Shown one piece after another: positions 23,401 through 36,066 of a stretch of DNA of 64,000 bases. The notes below the pieces were generated by a model, which was given only the letters and a program-made list of their open reading frames with translations, made no database searches and had not been told where the DNA came from. The stretch lies in assembly GCA_029964075.1 (NCBI GenBank), contig CM057133.1:12176699-12240698 (forward strand), written 5' to 3'. How positions within the stretch are numbered: the stretch's first letter is position 1; each line of letters starts with the position of its first letter. Source of the stretch: Patiria pectinifera (lineage: Eukaryota > Echinodermata > Asteroidea > Valvatida > Asterinidae). Both the position numbers and the translations under genes were made by a program.

Positions 23401-24291
23401 GCTACCTTTTGTCAAAGTGCACTGACTATTAAAACATTCATTCGGTATGTCTGTAAGCTAATATAGTGTTGTAATGTTTGTGGGTATGTAATTTGAGTGT
23501 GTGGTCGAAAAAAACAAACATCAGTTTTTTTTGTACGCGAGCTAGCGTGTGCCTCTTAGAGTTACGCTTGAAAAAGGAAACTGAATTGTAACGAATAGAT
23601 TAAACAACTTTCTCTGACGACAATTATTCTTGCTCTCATTTCACTCCTGAAGGTTAACATTGTCATTCCAATTCTCTTCGTGCTTGCCGCCATCTTCCTG
23701 GTCGTCATGGGAACCATTGACTCTCCCATAGACACGGCAATTGGCGTTGGTATCACCCTAACAGGGATTCCCGCCTATTTCCTGTTTATCTATCCGAAAC
23801 GTCTGCCCAGGTGGTTGACCAAATTTGAAGGTGAGCAGTGCTTTCTTGGCCTTGTTACCTACAGCATCAATGATTAAAATTAATATCCAAGGATAAATTG
23901 TTCTCCACATCAGCAGACTACGATCGCAAGTTGTTTTAGTTGTCGCATTTAAAGGTAGTTTAAAAACAGCCTCAATATCTCAAGGCGGATTAGTATCGTA
24001 GTACCAGCCAGTCTTTGATCGATTCACGGTGACCTGTGACGTAGAGGTCAGATATATTTAAATGTTCATGCTGGTGGAGCAGGCCAATAACACTATGTGT
24101 AAGGCAGCATTGTAAAGACACAGAACAACGTAAATGGCTGTTCTCCTTTTTAAATTATGGGTTATTAATATTTGCAAGCAAATGTGGAAATCTCAATACT
24201 TTTCTCTGATTTTTTTTCGTTGGAACCAGGGAGAGTCACGCATATTTTACAGATGTTGCTACTGGTGGTTAAGGAGGAGACTATACAATGA
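17426..24291 (+). CDS. SLC7A11-like: SLC7 light-chain amino-acid exchanger, xCT-like
   Basis: Twelve-span APC-superfamily transporter of the heteromeric type, expected to pair with the SLC3A2 heavy chain at the plasma membrane. The ten exons are 17426-17909, 18371-18496, 19955-20048, 20306-20350, 20658-20781, 21649-21752, 22328-22424, 23229-23378, 23653-23830 and 24230-24291. They total 1,464 nt (487 aa; xCT is 501) with phases all compatible. The substrate-binding motif GSGIF is at residues 45-49. C146 in PECPPP aligns with the light-chain cysteine that bridges to 4F2hc. Stretches closest to xCT are [47 protein letters not shown] and [16 protein letters not shown] two codons upstream of the ATG supports the start. 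The last exon encodes only 20 residues ([10 protein letters not shown]), matching the xCT C-terminus. AATAAA follows at 24701. Cystine/glutamate specificity is inferred from similarity; other SLC7A5-13 members are the alternative. Confidence 0.93.
21073..21537. mobile_element. Mariner-type MITE with about 200-bp inverted arms
   Basis: It starts CAGGGTGAGTAAAAA and ends with the inverted copy, flanked by TA at 21071-21072 and 21538-21539. The arms pair over about 200 bp around a short centre near 21300 (ACAACCACCGTTTTAA pairs with TTAAAACGGTGGTTGT). It lies in intron 5 of the SLC7 gene. CAGGGTG termini with TA duplication suggest Tc1/mariner. No open reading frame of note. Confidence 0.85.
22575..22746. 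mobile_element. Short TA-flanked MITE, copy 3 of 3
   Basis: In intron 7 of the SLC7 gene, flanked by TA (22573-22574, 22747-22748). Same family and same orientation as 9320-9497. Confidence 0.75.
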
Positions 24292-24769
24292 CAAAGGTGA
24301 CGTCAACTCGAATTATATCATGTGTGCACAACTGAGCCTGCGACATTCAAAAGAGAGGCCCCCATGTTTGTCAAGATCTCCTAGGGCGCCCTCTGCCAGG
24401 ACCTTTGAAACATTTTGTTAATGAAAAAACGCGCAATTCACGCCACTCTAACGAATTGTAATTACACCAAATTTGTAATGGATGAGATCATGTTTATTCT
24501 TTCAAAGTAAATATTTGTGTACACTTCTCAGCCTTATTGTTTGTAACAAATACAACTGTTTTGCCTTTCCCTTTATTTCTTGTTTTTAACGGAATGCTGA
24601 TGCTGATGCCTCAAGAGCTATATGACTACGGGACATTAAGTGTGACTGAATTTAAGTAAAAATATTCTTTTCTTAAAAATACTGATGATTTACAAGACCG
24701 AATAAAAAAATGTAGAGTGTCTTCAACTCTCAACTGTTACAATGCCTCTTAGTTTATACTCCACATTTT

Positions 24770-25020
24770 TAAAGGTAGAGTATATCATTTGCAGCTATCC
24801 AAAGGGCAACTGACAAATTATTGCTGAAAAGCTTTACTTGGTTTAAAGCTATACAGTCCATAATTTCCAACTATCCAAACAGTAACTGACGAACTTATTG
24901 TCGAGGAGCACACTTTGTTTGAAGATAGTAGACCCAATGGGACTAAACTATTCTTTCTGGCATGCTGTCATTTTGAAGAAAACAATGAAGGAAGGACATT
25001 TTCAACAGTGCGTCTAAAAC
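24770..25020. repeat. Dispersed repeat with internal duplication
   Basis: Two successive related units (24771-24845 and 24846-25020), each with CAGCTATCCAAA- or CAACTATCCAAA-like starts and CAACTGAC/TAACTGACGAA words. The second unit matches 13110-13290. Confidence 0.6.
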
Positions 25021-27071
25021 GCATTTTTTTTTAAAATTTCCATTAGTAGTCAACTGCCATGGGAGATAAAGGCATTCAAGAATATTGAATCGCATCTTTA
25101 ATTACGGTAATTTACTGCTAATTTGATATTTACCGCTTTGGTTTCAAGTATCAATGTCATAAATTGATGTTTTTTTTAATCTCCGGAACCATTTGGACTT
25201 CTGCTTGCTCTCGGGATACCAATGTTACATTACTGGCAATGGCATAAGTTCCTCATCTACTTTGAATATTATTTTATAAGACGTCCATTATAATTCTTGA
25301 ATGGGGTATGGTATAAAATGCTCTTGAGGGCGCCCTTTTACAGGGGGGAATCGGGGAAGAGGCAACCTCGTTCTCATGGTGTCGAGCAGCACGCTCCCAG
25401 CACTACCTGCTCTCTCACCTCGGTATTGGATCATCACTTGCACCTAGAAAAGTCTTGCACACGTGCACTTATGTGCAAGAATAGCAGGAATAGTCTGGTG
25501 CATGGCTTGCTTTAAAACTGCGTTTGTTTTTGTATGCGGTGTCTGTGGTAAAAACACAGTCAATTCGTCGCGGCGTGATGAGATATCCCAAACTACGATT
25601 TTCTTCAAACTTGAAAGTTATAATATTCATTCAGCCTATATGCAGTATCACATTATATATTACTACAAGCGAAATGGAAAAGGGTGTTTCAAAGGCTCGG
25701 TGGACTAATTCACACTGATTGTTAAAATACGTAATGCCCGCTGGAAATGAGAATACCAAGTACAGGATACAAATCCATTAATTGCTGTATCGAATCAGGA
25801 GACCGGAAGCAAGATTCCCACCCGGGGGTTACTACTGGAAACGAGGTTACAAATATAGTAACCCCTGAGGACGAAAGTCAAATTGCTGTCAACTCGTTTA
25901 AGACGCTTACACACGTGAATAAAAATAATGAAGATCTATTTTACGAGTGAAGAAAAATGTTTGATCAACATTTTCCTGCTAATGCGACTTGAAAGACCTA
26001 ACTGCATTACTGTTATACTGCCCTTCCCTATTGCACATTTTAAGACTGTGTTTGGACTAGAAAGCAAGGAAATAACGACCCAATCTTATTGCACGGGAAA
26101 TAAAGTTCACGAGGGTCACCATTCACATTTTCCGGTAGACCACCGCGTGCCGGAAGCTTAGTTGGACAGGACTATTCCTCAGGCCACCCGGCCACCGCTG
26201 AATTAAATTGGGAGCAGGAAGGAATTAATGGAAAACTAACTAACATTATGGGGACGCTATTCGAAGCGGACGATCTTGTACACTATCAGACAATAGGTGG
26301 CGTTATTTGTTGCGGCATTTTGCAAACAGATACAAATTAATTGCTCATTAAAAGAAAGGATGAAACTCAACTAAAGCCAGCATGGGCCTATTTACAGAAG
26401 GGACTGGTACAGCGCCCCTTTTGACCAAAGCGGGACGTTGCCAGTCGCGGAGATAAAATTAAACAAACTGAAGAAAGAAAAAACAAACAAACAAACACCC
26501 CAACACATCAAGCGTTGGTATACGGTGCGCGCAGTGCCTTTCACGGTACCCTTGTACACATAAACCGCGATGGAATCAAGAAGATGAAGAGGTTGATTAT
26601 TTGCCGGGCGCTGCACTGAATCAAGAAGTTTGAAATTCAACTTCCGATTATTTAATTGGAAGTTGCACATGCCTTTCCACAGGCGTTTTTATTTGCACGT
26701 ATTTTAAGGTGTTATTTTGGCAAGTTAAGCTTAGTCAGAAATTGACTTCTAACATTTTCGTTGTTCATATTTGCCGTTGATTTTACTGAAATTTTGTTTT
26801 GGAACGAGAGTCACGACAACACTATTTCAAGGAAAACCTCTTAAATATCAGTGAAAGGTCACTGTGACGACCTCTCCCTCAAAAAAAAAATTAACAATTG
26901 AAACTTATTAAAAGGAAATAGAAATTTGAGGTGCACTTGTTTTCACTTCAAATAAATTGTTTTGTTTTTCCTAGCAATTGACATTGTCGGGCTATTTTAA
27001 TAATAAAGACAAAATTCGTGGGGTTGCAAATTTACAGGATATAACGAAGGTGAAATAATTATGCAAACTTA

Positions 27072-27380
27072 GGCAAGTTCGCGCAAGGACTATAGTTGAC
27101 CAATGGTTAACTAACGTTTGCCCGAACTCTGTCTAGTCGACGGTGGTTGACTACGCTAGTCGACTATTTGGAACCAGCCTACTGGGGTTGGTTGCTTCGC
27201 TGGTAACCAATAGCCGCGCGCATTCATAACGCTAGCAGAGAGCCAGGATCCAGAAGTTTTGCGATGACATTTTGACCAGCGTTTGACTAGAGACGTTCGC
27301 ACGTTGCTATCAGTGCGCAGGCGTAAGGTACGTCACAAATCAACCACTTGTCGACTAATGGTCCTTGCCCGAACTTGGCC
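27072..27380. mobile_element. Possible MITE, about 309 bp
   Basis: Inverted ends GGCAAGTTCGCGCAAGGAC and, inverted, GGCCAAGTTCGGGCAAGGAC. The interior repeats GTTGAC, GTCGAC and GTTTG words. I could not define a target duplication. Confidence 0.55.
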
Positions 27381-30300
27381 ATAATTATATGACAAGTGGG
27401 CCTAAATCAAACAGCGCCCTCATATTATGTCTGCCATTATCTCAATAGGCTAATGGTCACCTTGAACAAAACTTTACTTCTATGACATGGGCTTGTATAC
27501 TAAAGCTATATACAGCACGTGATCGTTATGACGTCACTAAAACTTTCCAGATGACTATGCCAGACACCAAAGACCATTCACCACCAACCGTCGCAACTAT
27601 ACTTCCGCATGTCTCACATACCACTGCAAGAAGTTAGCCAATTGTACCGATTGTCTGCGACTGACTTCCGACATGTCACTTCGTTGTCTGTGATTATTTA
27701 CGATCCATCGTACCCAATGCACCAATCAGATGCCGGCAATCGGCGGCAGTGGGTGCGGCAGAGCCTTCGCTTCATTTCCACTGACGAAGCAAGAGGAGAC
27801 GGGTGGTGCCTTAGACTTATCAACATCAAAAGGTAGGCAATAGGCATTTTTTTTTATCCGAAAAACAAAAGAAAAATTTCAATGCTGACCAGATGTAATC
27901 CAATGGTGTCTAAAATGACAGGGATTTTACTTATCATCCTGATTTTACAGTTTGCTCTTGTCACTGACGAATTTTATTGTCTTGACGGGTTATTTCTTGC
28001 CATTTTAGACACCCTGAAACTTGTGTTGCTATGAAATGTTCTCGTTTTGTGAGAAGCTAGATGTTGGCTGTCAAGTTAGATTAGGAAGTCAAGTAATCGA
28101 ACGGGACAAATTTGAAATAATGTCCCACAGCAAACATTATTGAAACTCATCACCAGACAAGTGCTTGTATTTATCCCAATTTCTTCCCTATATATACGAC
28201 GCTCACTGCCAGGCTCTGCCCCGGGTCCGCTAGCTCTCGATAGTGATGTAAATGTACATGTGAATGAATATCTTTCAAGTCATATTTTCAAAACGGGACA
28301 CCGCGGCAGCACTGTGGGGACTGTATGTATCAGTTTACTTTCGGAAAAAGGTCCCTAAATAGCATCTTTAAAAATGACTTCTTCCTGATCAGTCTCAAAA
28401 ATTCTCATCGCCTCAAACTAACGTCTTCCACCTAGTGTAGTGGGCCCTTCATAAAGTCGCTTGTCTTTCAAATTTTATTGTGGCAGATATTAACAGAAGT
28501 TATCCGTGCCCTACAACAAATACGATTTTTTTTCCTCCTGAAAAGAAAATGGCCTTTGAGTGTTTTATTTCAACGAAAACAATCCTTAACCGTTTTGATC
28601 GTCTGAAAACCTCGGAAAATCCCCCACTTTTTGGAGGGTTGCTTTTGCGCAAAAAAAAGACCCGCTTAGAGAGTGGATCATGGACTGTAATCGATTGTGA
28701 AAGAGGGCGTGAGCCACTTTGCTTCGCGAGAACTGATTTAAGAATCGTTGGGCAGCAAATCATTTGAAAATTGTCCAATATGTTGTCCATAACTAGACGT
28801 GGGCCGACTTTTTGTTAGAAAAATAGCAATACAAGTTTCTCTTTTGGTTGAAACTCAAAATAAGCATGGACAGTACTTTTGAAAGCAATATCACGACAAG
28901 AGCTTAAAGTTTCTGATTTCGTTTAGCCTTTACTTTTTTTAAAGTCATACTGAAAAAAACCCACCATGGTTTGAGACAAGTTTTTTTTAAATTTTAATTT
29001 GGTTACCTGCACTGTATACAGAAAAAGGCAATGGAGTCACTGTGTTTTCTAATCCCCTATCCTTTCCGCGTGACTTTTAGCACATTCGCGAGAAATCTGA
29101 AACTTCACATGTGTTTCGTATTAGAAAAGGGCCGTTGTTGTGCAGCAGATCAGTCACGGTTTTCAGCCTCAGAAAGTGTGCCCAAAAAAGTGACGATAAT
29201 GATTGCAATATGAGTTGCTTTTGGTTCTATGTGATGTGGTAATTTTCCACAACCCGCCACGTCACTCACAGATGCCGCGCGATTGGTCAACAATTTTGCC
29301 TTCCGCTATTTCGCAAGAGGCGCGTACAAAACACTTTAAAGGGCCCATGTAGGCCTAATAGAATGCAGCCGTGTGTGTTCCATTCTACACAGTTCAATTT
29401 TCATCTTGTCTTTCAAGGCAGATGCTTTATTCTTAACAACTATTTCAGCATTTAGAAGTTGCCGGCATTTGGGGTTTTTTTTGCCGCGGTCAACTTTCTA
29501 TTTGTGGTGTGTCACTGTTGTTTCGGTAAATGATAGACTTTACATTGTTTAGCTAACATTGAATACCAAATGATTTTTTTAATAAGTACATCAATGTTAC
29601 CACATTCCACCGACTTATCAGCAGTTGCCAGCATTTGAGCTTTCGCCACGGTCAACCTTTGTGGTGTTTTACTGTTGATTCAGTAGATGATGATTTGTTT
29701 AGCAAACTTTCAATAGAAAATGTTTTTAATAAGCTACATTTTGGGTTCATTTGTATACTAAAAGAGTGCGTGCCTTAATTGACATCACAGCAACAGCTCC
29801 CTCATTTGTCATGAAGAAGTAAACTTTAAAACAAATTAAACCGAAGTTTTTTCTTTTTTTTTCATACATTTCCAGACCAAGGAATGGATATTCGCACCAA
29901 ATACATGTCAGTGTAAAATTCATGTCATGACCTTTAATATTAGTGCCGCCCTCTCTCAAGGAATACTGCAACTTGCAAGGAAGAAGCACACGACGAACCA
30001 GGGGTTATGCGATCAAGGTTAATGACCAAAAGGAAATGTGTTACCCCATGGTACCTTCATTTTTTTTTTTACCTAACTCGTGATAGCTTTCCGGTCAGGG
30101 TCAGAGTAAGACTGCTTTGAAAACTGTAAGTAAATGCGCATATCTCTCTACCAGCTGTGGTCCCCAAGGCCAAAAGTAAAGGCTTCTGTATGTCCTTCCT
30201 GAAACCACTATCGCGCTTCCTTAGTTTACTTGTACAGCCCTGAACGTTCCACCAAAAAGGAAGTAGATGCAGGAGGTCCGATTCCGGGCAGACCAAGCAG

Positions 30301-31215
30301 GGTTCTTTTTCATGGTCAACTTTTTTCCCGTCCCTACTTTTCTTTTTATTTCAAAGAGGTTACATCATTTTTGGTCTAGGCAGCCAAATTGAAAGGGCAA
30401 TGCAATACTTTTTACCCCAATGGCGGTGTGAACAGTGTTCGTCACAGCATTAGCACCCTCAATTGTCCGGAAAAGTTCACATTTTTTTAAAGACAAGTGC
30501 ACTTTTCAATAAAATTAACCCAAAAGGAATGTCAAATAGTTTTCATTCATTTAAAGAGGAGTAAAGACTTGCACGAAATGTGTTCCTCGGAAAAAAGTCA
30601 TCTCATGGACCCTTAAAAGGGCCCGTGTAATGTAACACCTTTAATGCAGTTCTTGAGAATGCACCTTTGTGTCCCATTTTACTTTTCTTTCCATTTCTTT
30701 GTGCCATTTTAAAGGGCATTTTGGTGCGTATTTTTTGTATTTTTTGCTCATGCGAATTTGCCTTTGAGCACAATTTTGATGTCATTTCGGGCAGAAAACA
30801 CAATGTTACAGCTATATCAGCACAACAATTTGCCAGAATTTTGGACTTATTGCTTTCGTTAATTTTCTTTCCTGTGGTGATTCGTTGTTGTTTCAGTACA
30901 TGACAGTAGGCCAATAAGCAAAGTACTCTCTCTCACAAAATGTTTTTAAGGAGCACATTATGGGTTCACCATTTGTACAGAAAACCACTAAAGTTAAGAG
31001 TGTCTTCCTGAAATGAATTCACAGCAACAGCGCATGATTTGTCCGGAAAAGCATGGACATTACTTGAAATGTTTAAAGAAGTGCACTTTTCAAAAAGATT
31101 AACAAAAAAAAGATGTCGAGTTGATTTTATACATTTAAGAGGAGTAGAAAGTTCCACAAAGTATGTTCCCAAGTAAAATTCATGTCATGGGGGCATTGCC
31201 GTTCCAGTGTGCTTA

Positions 31216-31364
31216 GATTACCATATATACTATATGGTAATCACCAGAGTTTTACATAATTAACAAATGGCTCTGACTGTACTGTTCTCTCATATTCGTG
31301 CTCGTTGGTACCATGCAGGTTTACTGCTGTGTCTCGCCGTGTGCAAGTCTACCTGTGATCCACC
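31216..31364 (+). promoter_or_regulatory. Conserved upstream block of Ly6 gene A, with palindrome
   Basis: About 130 bp before the ATG are conserved with the upstream regions of genes B (43500-43653) and C (56480-56609). Shared words include TTTTACATA, CTCATATTC, TGCTCGTTG, TACCATGC, CTGCTGTGTCT, GTGTGCAAGTCTACCTGTGA and a CCACC or CCATC leader. Gene A alone adds a perfect 12-bp-arm palindrome at 31216-31242 (GATTACCATATA, spacer TAC, inverse). The transcription start is not defined. Confidence 0.55.
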
Positions 31365-32967
31365 ATGAAGCTTTTCGTAGCCGCCATCTTTCTGACCTCC
31401 ATCGGTAAATGTCTTATTCATTTCAATTTGCATATTCTTAAAGCTCAAGAACATGCATGGATGACACTGATTTCAGTTAGTTGAACAAGTAAACTGACCA
31501 TTTCGCTGGTATCCATCTCCTAGTATCCATCTTTGTTTTGGGACGGATGCAGCTGACCCACAGAGGCACAGACTCTGGTTGAACACTTCCGCTGCGCTTT
31601 ACACGTGCGCATATAATGAGCATTGATCATGGGAGATGCACTTTTAGAATATTGTTTCACTCAGAAGAGCCGCCCTTGGATAGGGCAGTTGGTATACGAG
31701 CGAACATGACAACTCTTTTATGCAGTAAACCTGAACGAACGACCCCCCCCCCGAAAAACACCCTCAATGGAAAATCTAACTCAAAGTTTTGACCCTAAAC
31801 TGATGACAGCCTAAGAATGAGCGCAAGCAAGTGGTTTAAAAATACTCTTATGGATAAAAATGCACTCTGAAAAAGTGCAGATTTTACAAGAAAACATGGG
31901 TCGGAAAAATAGACATGGCATTATTTTGGGTTATTGTGAGTGCAACTAATAACCAGACAAAGTAAATGTAATCGGAAGCTAACACGACCAGCCTGCGTTT
32001 TGTAGAACGACTGCAATTCCCGCAATGTTTCAACAACTGAAAAAAAACAGTGTTGCGACTATTGTTTAAATTATATATGTAACACTGGTCGATAACATAA
32101 TGTACACGTTGATTTCTTGCGAGGTTTTCGAAGTGGGCCTCAATGACCACATAATGAATAAACCCCATTTCGTTTTCAAAATGTGATGTGAGTTCTTCGT
32201 ATTTTCTTCTCATTATGGACCACAGCTGGTATCCTGGGTCTCCAGTGTTACACCTGTACGTCAGGGAGTGGCGCCCCTACTGACACCAATGCCTGCGGTG
32301 ATCCGTTCAACGCGGCCACCACCGATACTAACGTCGTGAAAACTACCTGCCCGACTGGCCTGGACGTGTGCGCTGTGAGTGTATAGCTCTTAAAGTTGGG
32401 AGTAACTCAAGCAAATCAATATTTTAAGACAGGCTCATGTGTCTATGGTTTACTTTGAAGACGCAGAAAGACGACGGTATCAAGTTAAAATCCCTCCTAT
32501 CATAATTAAATTGGTTTCAGTTCTGCCCTTTATCGGCGACGTAATTTTGATAAGCATTGCATAGTGCAGACGTCTTACCACCGACCACCTAACTTGCAGG
32601 GGTCGGTTGCAGTAACGTATCTACGTATACTCGCTCACTGCAAGTTGATTTCATCTGCGGTTAAGTACGTGTATTGTGGTAGTGTTTAATTAATATCATG
32701 GGAAATATTGGCTGAACAAAAACATTATTGTTTTATTTCACACAGAAAACCACTGCATCCAGTGGTGATCTGAATCTGGTGGCAAGGGCTTGTTACGCGA
32801 GTGCTGGCTGTCCCGAGCAAGGTGCTTGTTCCTCCGGCAGTTTTGGCGGCTCGTCTGCTACAATCTGCTGCTGCAATGGGGAGCTGTGCAACGGAGCTGG
32901 ATCAGTGACCGTCAACATCATAACTACCGTTGCCGTTATCTTCATGGCAATGTTATTTACACTATAA
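31365..32967 (+). CDS. Ly6/uPAR (quiver/sleepless-type) GPI-anchored protein, paralogue A
   Basis: Small secreted three-finger-fold protein, predicted GPI-anchored at the cell surface. Three exons, 31365-31404, 32226-32374 and 32746-32967, give 136 aa. The signal peptide MKLFVAAIFLTSIAGILG leads into LQCYTC, the hallmark Ly6 start. C37 in CGDPF is typical of invertebrate quiver/sleepless proteins. After exon 2, CAKTTASSGDLNLVARACY matches the family pattern C-x-K...R-x-C. The domain closes CCCNGELCN. Twelve cysteines are in the mature part. The last 26 residues (CNGAGSVTVN, then a hydrophobic stretch) form a GPI-attachment signal, and the likely omega site is N112 or G113. There is no stalk between domain and anchor, unlike B and C. 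AATAAA at 33443 is a plausible polyadenylation signal. The ligand is unknown. Confidence 0.92.
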
Positions 32968-34560
32968 ACTCTATAAACTAGTATTATCCCCGCATGATAG
33001 TGTATTGGCCACCGTGACTGACCTCTATACTGACCGGTCTGGTTGACAATGCGCCTGTACCGTGAAGCAACTGTCCGCCATCTTTGTTCCCCCATGACGT
33101 ATAGGTTTTCTTTCCAAGCCTGCTGCGGCTTTGGAGCACGTGTTTGGAAGTTGGTGGGGGGGGGGATAGGCCAATCAGCGTATAGATTTCAGTCCAGTTA
33201 CTAGTTAGTATAGCGGTCAGTGGGGGCAGGCATGTACATGTAGACGCTGAGATGATTATTTAGGTCTTGAGGTGATTGCGAGATTACAGAGGGCGCCCTT
33301 ATAGCGGCTCAATCCACTCATCCAAGGGAATTAACTAACTTAGATCAGAGCCGCCTATTTGTCTCGTTCCATCATACGTTTGATAGCCTTAAAGGGTCAG
33401 ACCCGCTATTCGTAGTTTGGTATACCAAATTTTAAAGTACACAATAAAGATTTAGCCTCATAATAAGTTAACTCAAATTAGCATTTGACCTAATTTGACC
33501 TATCATAAATATCTGACCTGAAAATTTGATTCTGGGATAAGCAAAGTAGCTATGTACACAAGTCTGTAAATGCTGTTTCTGCAATCCGCAGCGCTCACAC
33601 GCAAACAAAAAGATTGAAATGTTGTTCGTACGTGGATGGATCATTAAATAAACCCGTAAAACATTGCACACCGTCCACAATAGTTTTCAAAATTACTGTA
33701 CACTTGATTCAGAACAAGAACTTGTTTTAATTTCCGTATTTGCAACACGATCATGCACGCTTGTGGCGATCTATTTTCATCAGGACTGCCAGATTGTGTG
33801 ATGTACGAACGCGCAGTTGGAATACCAAAATGGCGTTCATTCAGTTTCTTAGTAGAGCACGTAGTTTTGGTATAAGACAAACAGATCATATACTTAGAAA
33901 TTGCGGGGGTTTTGTGTTAATTTATTTTTGTTACGTGACGTGTTTAGTCAAGACTGAGGTATATACTATGAAGTCTTGACTGCTTGTAAATAGCATATAA
34001 AAATGATCTGATATTCACAATGTATATTTACTGCAATGCTACAACATCTGAGAGCTTTCATAAGTGCTTTGAAAACTTTTGATTAAAATACAAAAAAAAA
34101 CCTGATGATATAAACCTTCAATAATTTGATAACACAATAATTTGGAATCCAGAGATGAAGCTGAGGACTGGAGACACATCCAGGGTTTCAGAAACACCCT
34201 TCCGTGTCCCCCACGGTGCTGCGCAGGCGCACGACGGACACGAGTGTCATGTGAATACTTTTGCAAGGATTTTCCGGTGTGGTGTATCGTAATGGTTTCC
34301 GCATTGCAGCCTTGAAGATGGGAGACTAAAGCTTTTGTTTTTGGGGTCAAAATAAATCAGAACTTCGGCGATATCCATATTACATTCCAAAAATAAACAC
34401 CACCCGCATCTTTTAAGAGGAAATTCCACATAGGGAATATCGTCTTCTGGGTAAACAAATCCCAGTTTCTTTGCCTGGCTGTGTCGGTAGAAAGTTCGAA
34501 TGAGTAAATGCTCTCTCAAGCTAGGGCAGATTTGTATGCATGTGTGAATAAAATGATGAT
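32968..34560. other. Downstream block of gene A, ancestral form of the duplicated unit
   Basis: 3' UTR and flank share colinear segments with gene B (49772-51720) and gene C (58440-59990): TTATCCCCGCATGATA just after the stop, AGAGGGCGCCCTTA at 33289, GTCAAGACTGAGGTATA, and ACATCTGAGAGCTTTCATAAG at 34045. It lacks the MITE that B and C carry in the 3' UTR. Confidence 0.6.
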
Positions 34561-35057
34561 CTACTGAAATGAATAAAGTTTACTTTGTGCTACTTATTTT
34601 GTGTGTGTGCCGATTTGCACTGTTGATAGACGAAATATATTGAAAAGAAAATGAAAGATGACAAGTTGAGCATTATTTTTTTTCTGTGCAGCCTGAACAC
34701 CTGTGAGAGTTCTGAGTATTTTTAGAAGAATTTTAAAGTATGGGCATTTATCACTGGTGGAACTTAGGGAACTTTTTTTTTTAGTGGGGTGCACCCCCAA
34801 GTTCCCGAGACTGGATTTGATTCTTCTTGTTGATAGCGCCCTCTATCTTGCCCGTGCACGCAATGGACGGGCTGTTTTAAGGGATTCAAAAACCCAAGGC
34901 ACTCTTGGAACAAGACTAACCCCGTAGTGGCGGAAGCATAGTGCCAGCTACTACGCTGCCGTTGGACGATCGTTTTGTGAAATGGCAGACAAAATGCTTC
35001 CGCCTTATACTGGGGAACCACAGTCAGCGCACACAGTCGTGTTTTACTATACTCTAG

Positions 35058-36066
35058 CAGAGTTGTAATGACTCGAGTCAATGACTCGACTCGAGTCCGA
35101 CTCGAGTCACTTTTTTTGGCGACTCGACTCGACTCGAGTCCCGACGGGTAAATGACTCGACTCGACTCGAGTCACTGCGAGCAAATGACTCGACTCGACT
35201 CGAGTCCCTCATCAGAATGACTCGACTCGACTCGAGGAAGGCTAATAAGACTCGAGTCCCAAAAAATAAAAGCAAAACTAATTTGCGAAAAATATTTGCA
35301 ATGACTTACGCCGCGCCGTTCGCGTTGCCAGTTTTTGTTCACGTCACGTTAATGTTCGCGAATAATGTACGTTCATATACAGCGGCCGTCTGATTTTCTT
35401 CCTCCATAATGATACAACAAACATACACCGTGTCGCGGACTCCCACCTTGTGGTTCTATAGCATGTAATGCTAAACCCGGAACCAGACTTAAAACGCATT
35501 TCTCAATCCGTGGTTTCATCATTGGTTTCGGGCGATTTTGAAGTTCTTGGTGGAACGCTGGCTAAATTTATGTCCCGATTTCACAAAACAAATGGATACG
35601 GACGGGCCCACCTTTAAATAATCAGAAACAGTTTTGTATAATGCAATTAGGTTTTGACGTTGTCAGCGATCAGCGAACAAAATCTAGACCCGAAGCCAAA
35701 CCAGTTATAAGTCCGAAGTTTCACATCTTGTTATCTGTGACGTGAGCTAGCAATGGAAACTGTTGGTTGGGTACCATACAGCATACTTTATGTCTTTGGA
35801 TTTTCGTAATAGACTGGTGCCTTGTATTTCTCTCTTGTGTTTGTTGCTTTTTATTGTAATTTATTATATAGTGTTCAAATATTTGTGACTCGAATTGACT
35901 CGAGCTAAATACTTGACTCGACTCGACTCGACTCGACCACACTCTGTGACTCGACTCGACTCGACTCGACCTTGTTGACCTAATGACTCGACTCGACTCG
36001 AGTCACTTCTTTAAAATGACTCGACTCGACTCGAGTCACAAAAATCAGTGACTCGTTACAACTCTG
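35058..36066. mobile_element. hAT-type foldback element with (GACTC)n arms
   Basis: Starts CAGAGTTGTAATGACTCG and ends with the inverted CAGAGTTGTAACGAGTC. The perfect 8-bp direct repeat TACTCTAG flanks it at 35050-35057 and 36067-36074. Arms of about 200 bp each are packed with GACTCGACTCGAGTC-type satellite units in opposite orientation. The 600-bp centre has no recognisable transposase. An 8-bp duplication and CAG-type ends fit a non-autonomous hAT element. Confidence 0.88.

Larger units (their letters stand above)
24292..31364. other. 7-kb intergenic region without a recognised gene
   Basis: SLC7 3' UTR to about 24.72 kb, with AATAAA at 24701. It then holds a dispersed repeat (24770-25020), AGGGCGCCCT palindromes at 24383 and 25327, a possible MITE at 27072-27380, and several old copies of one repeat at about 29335-29480, 30440-30900 and 31010-31190. 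That repeat has relatives at 54090-54350. Short open frames such as those at 28480-28790, open on both strands, have no recognisable protein features. Confidence 0.5.

Noticed and set aside
28480..28790. 95- and 96-aa open frames overlapping on opposite strands
   Set aside because: Both strands open over the same AT-poor stop-free stretch with no protein features; most likely chance.
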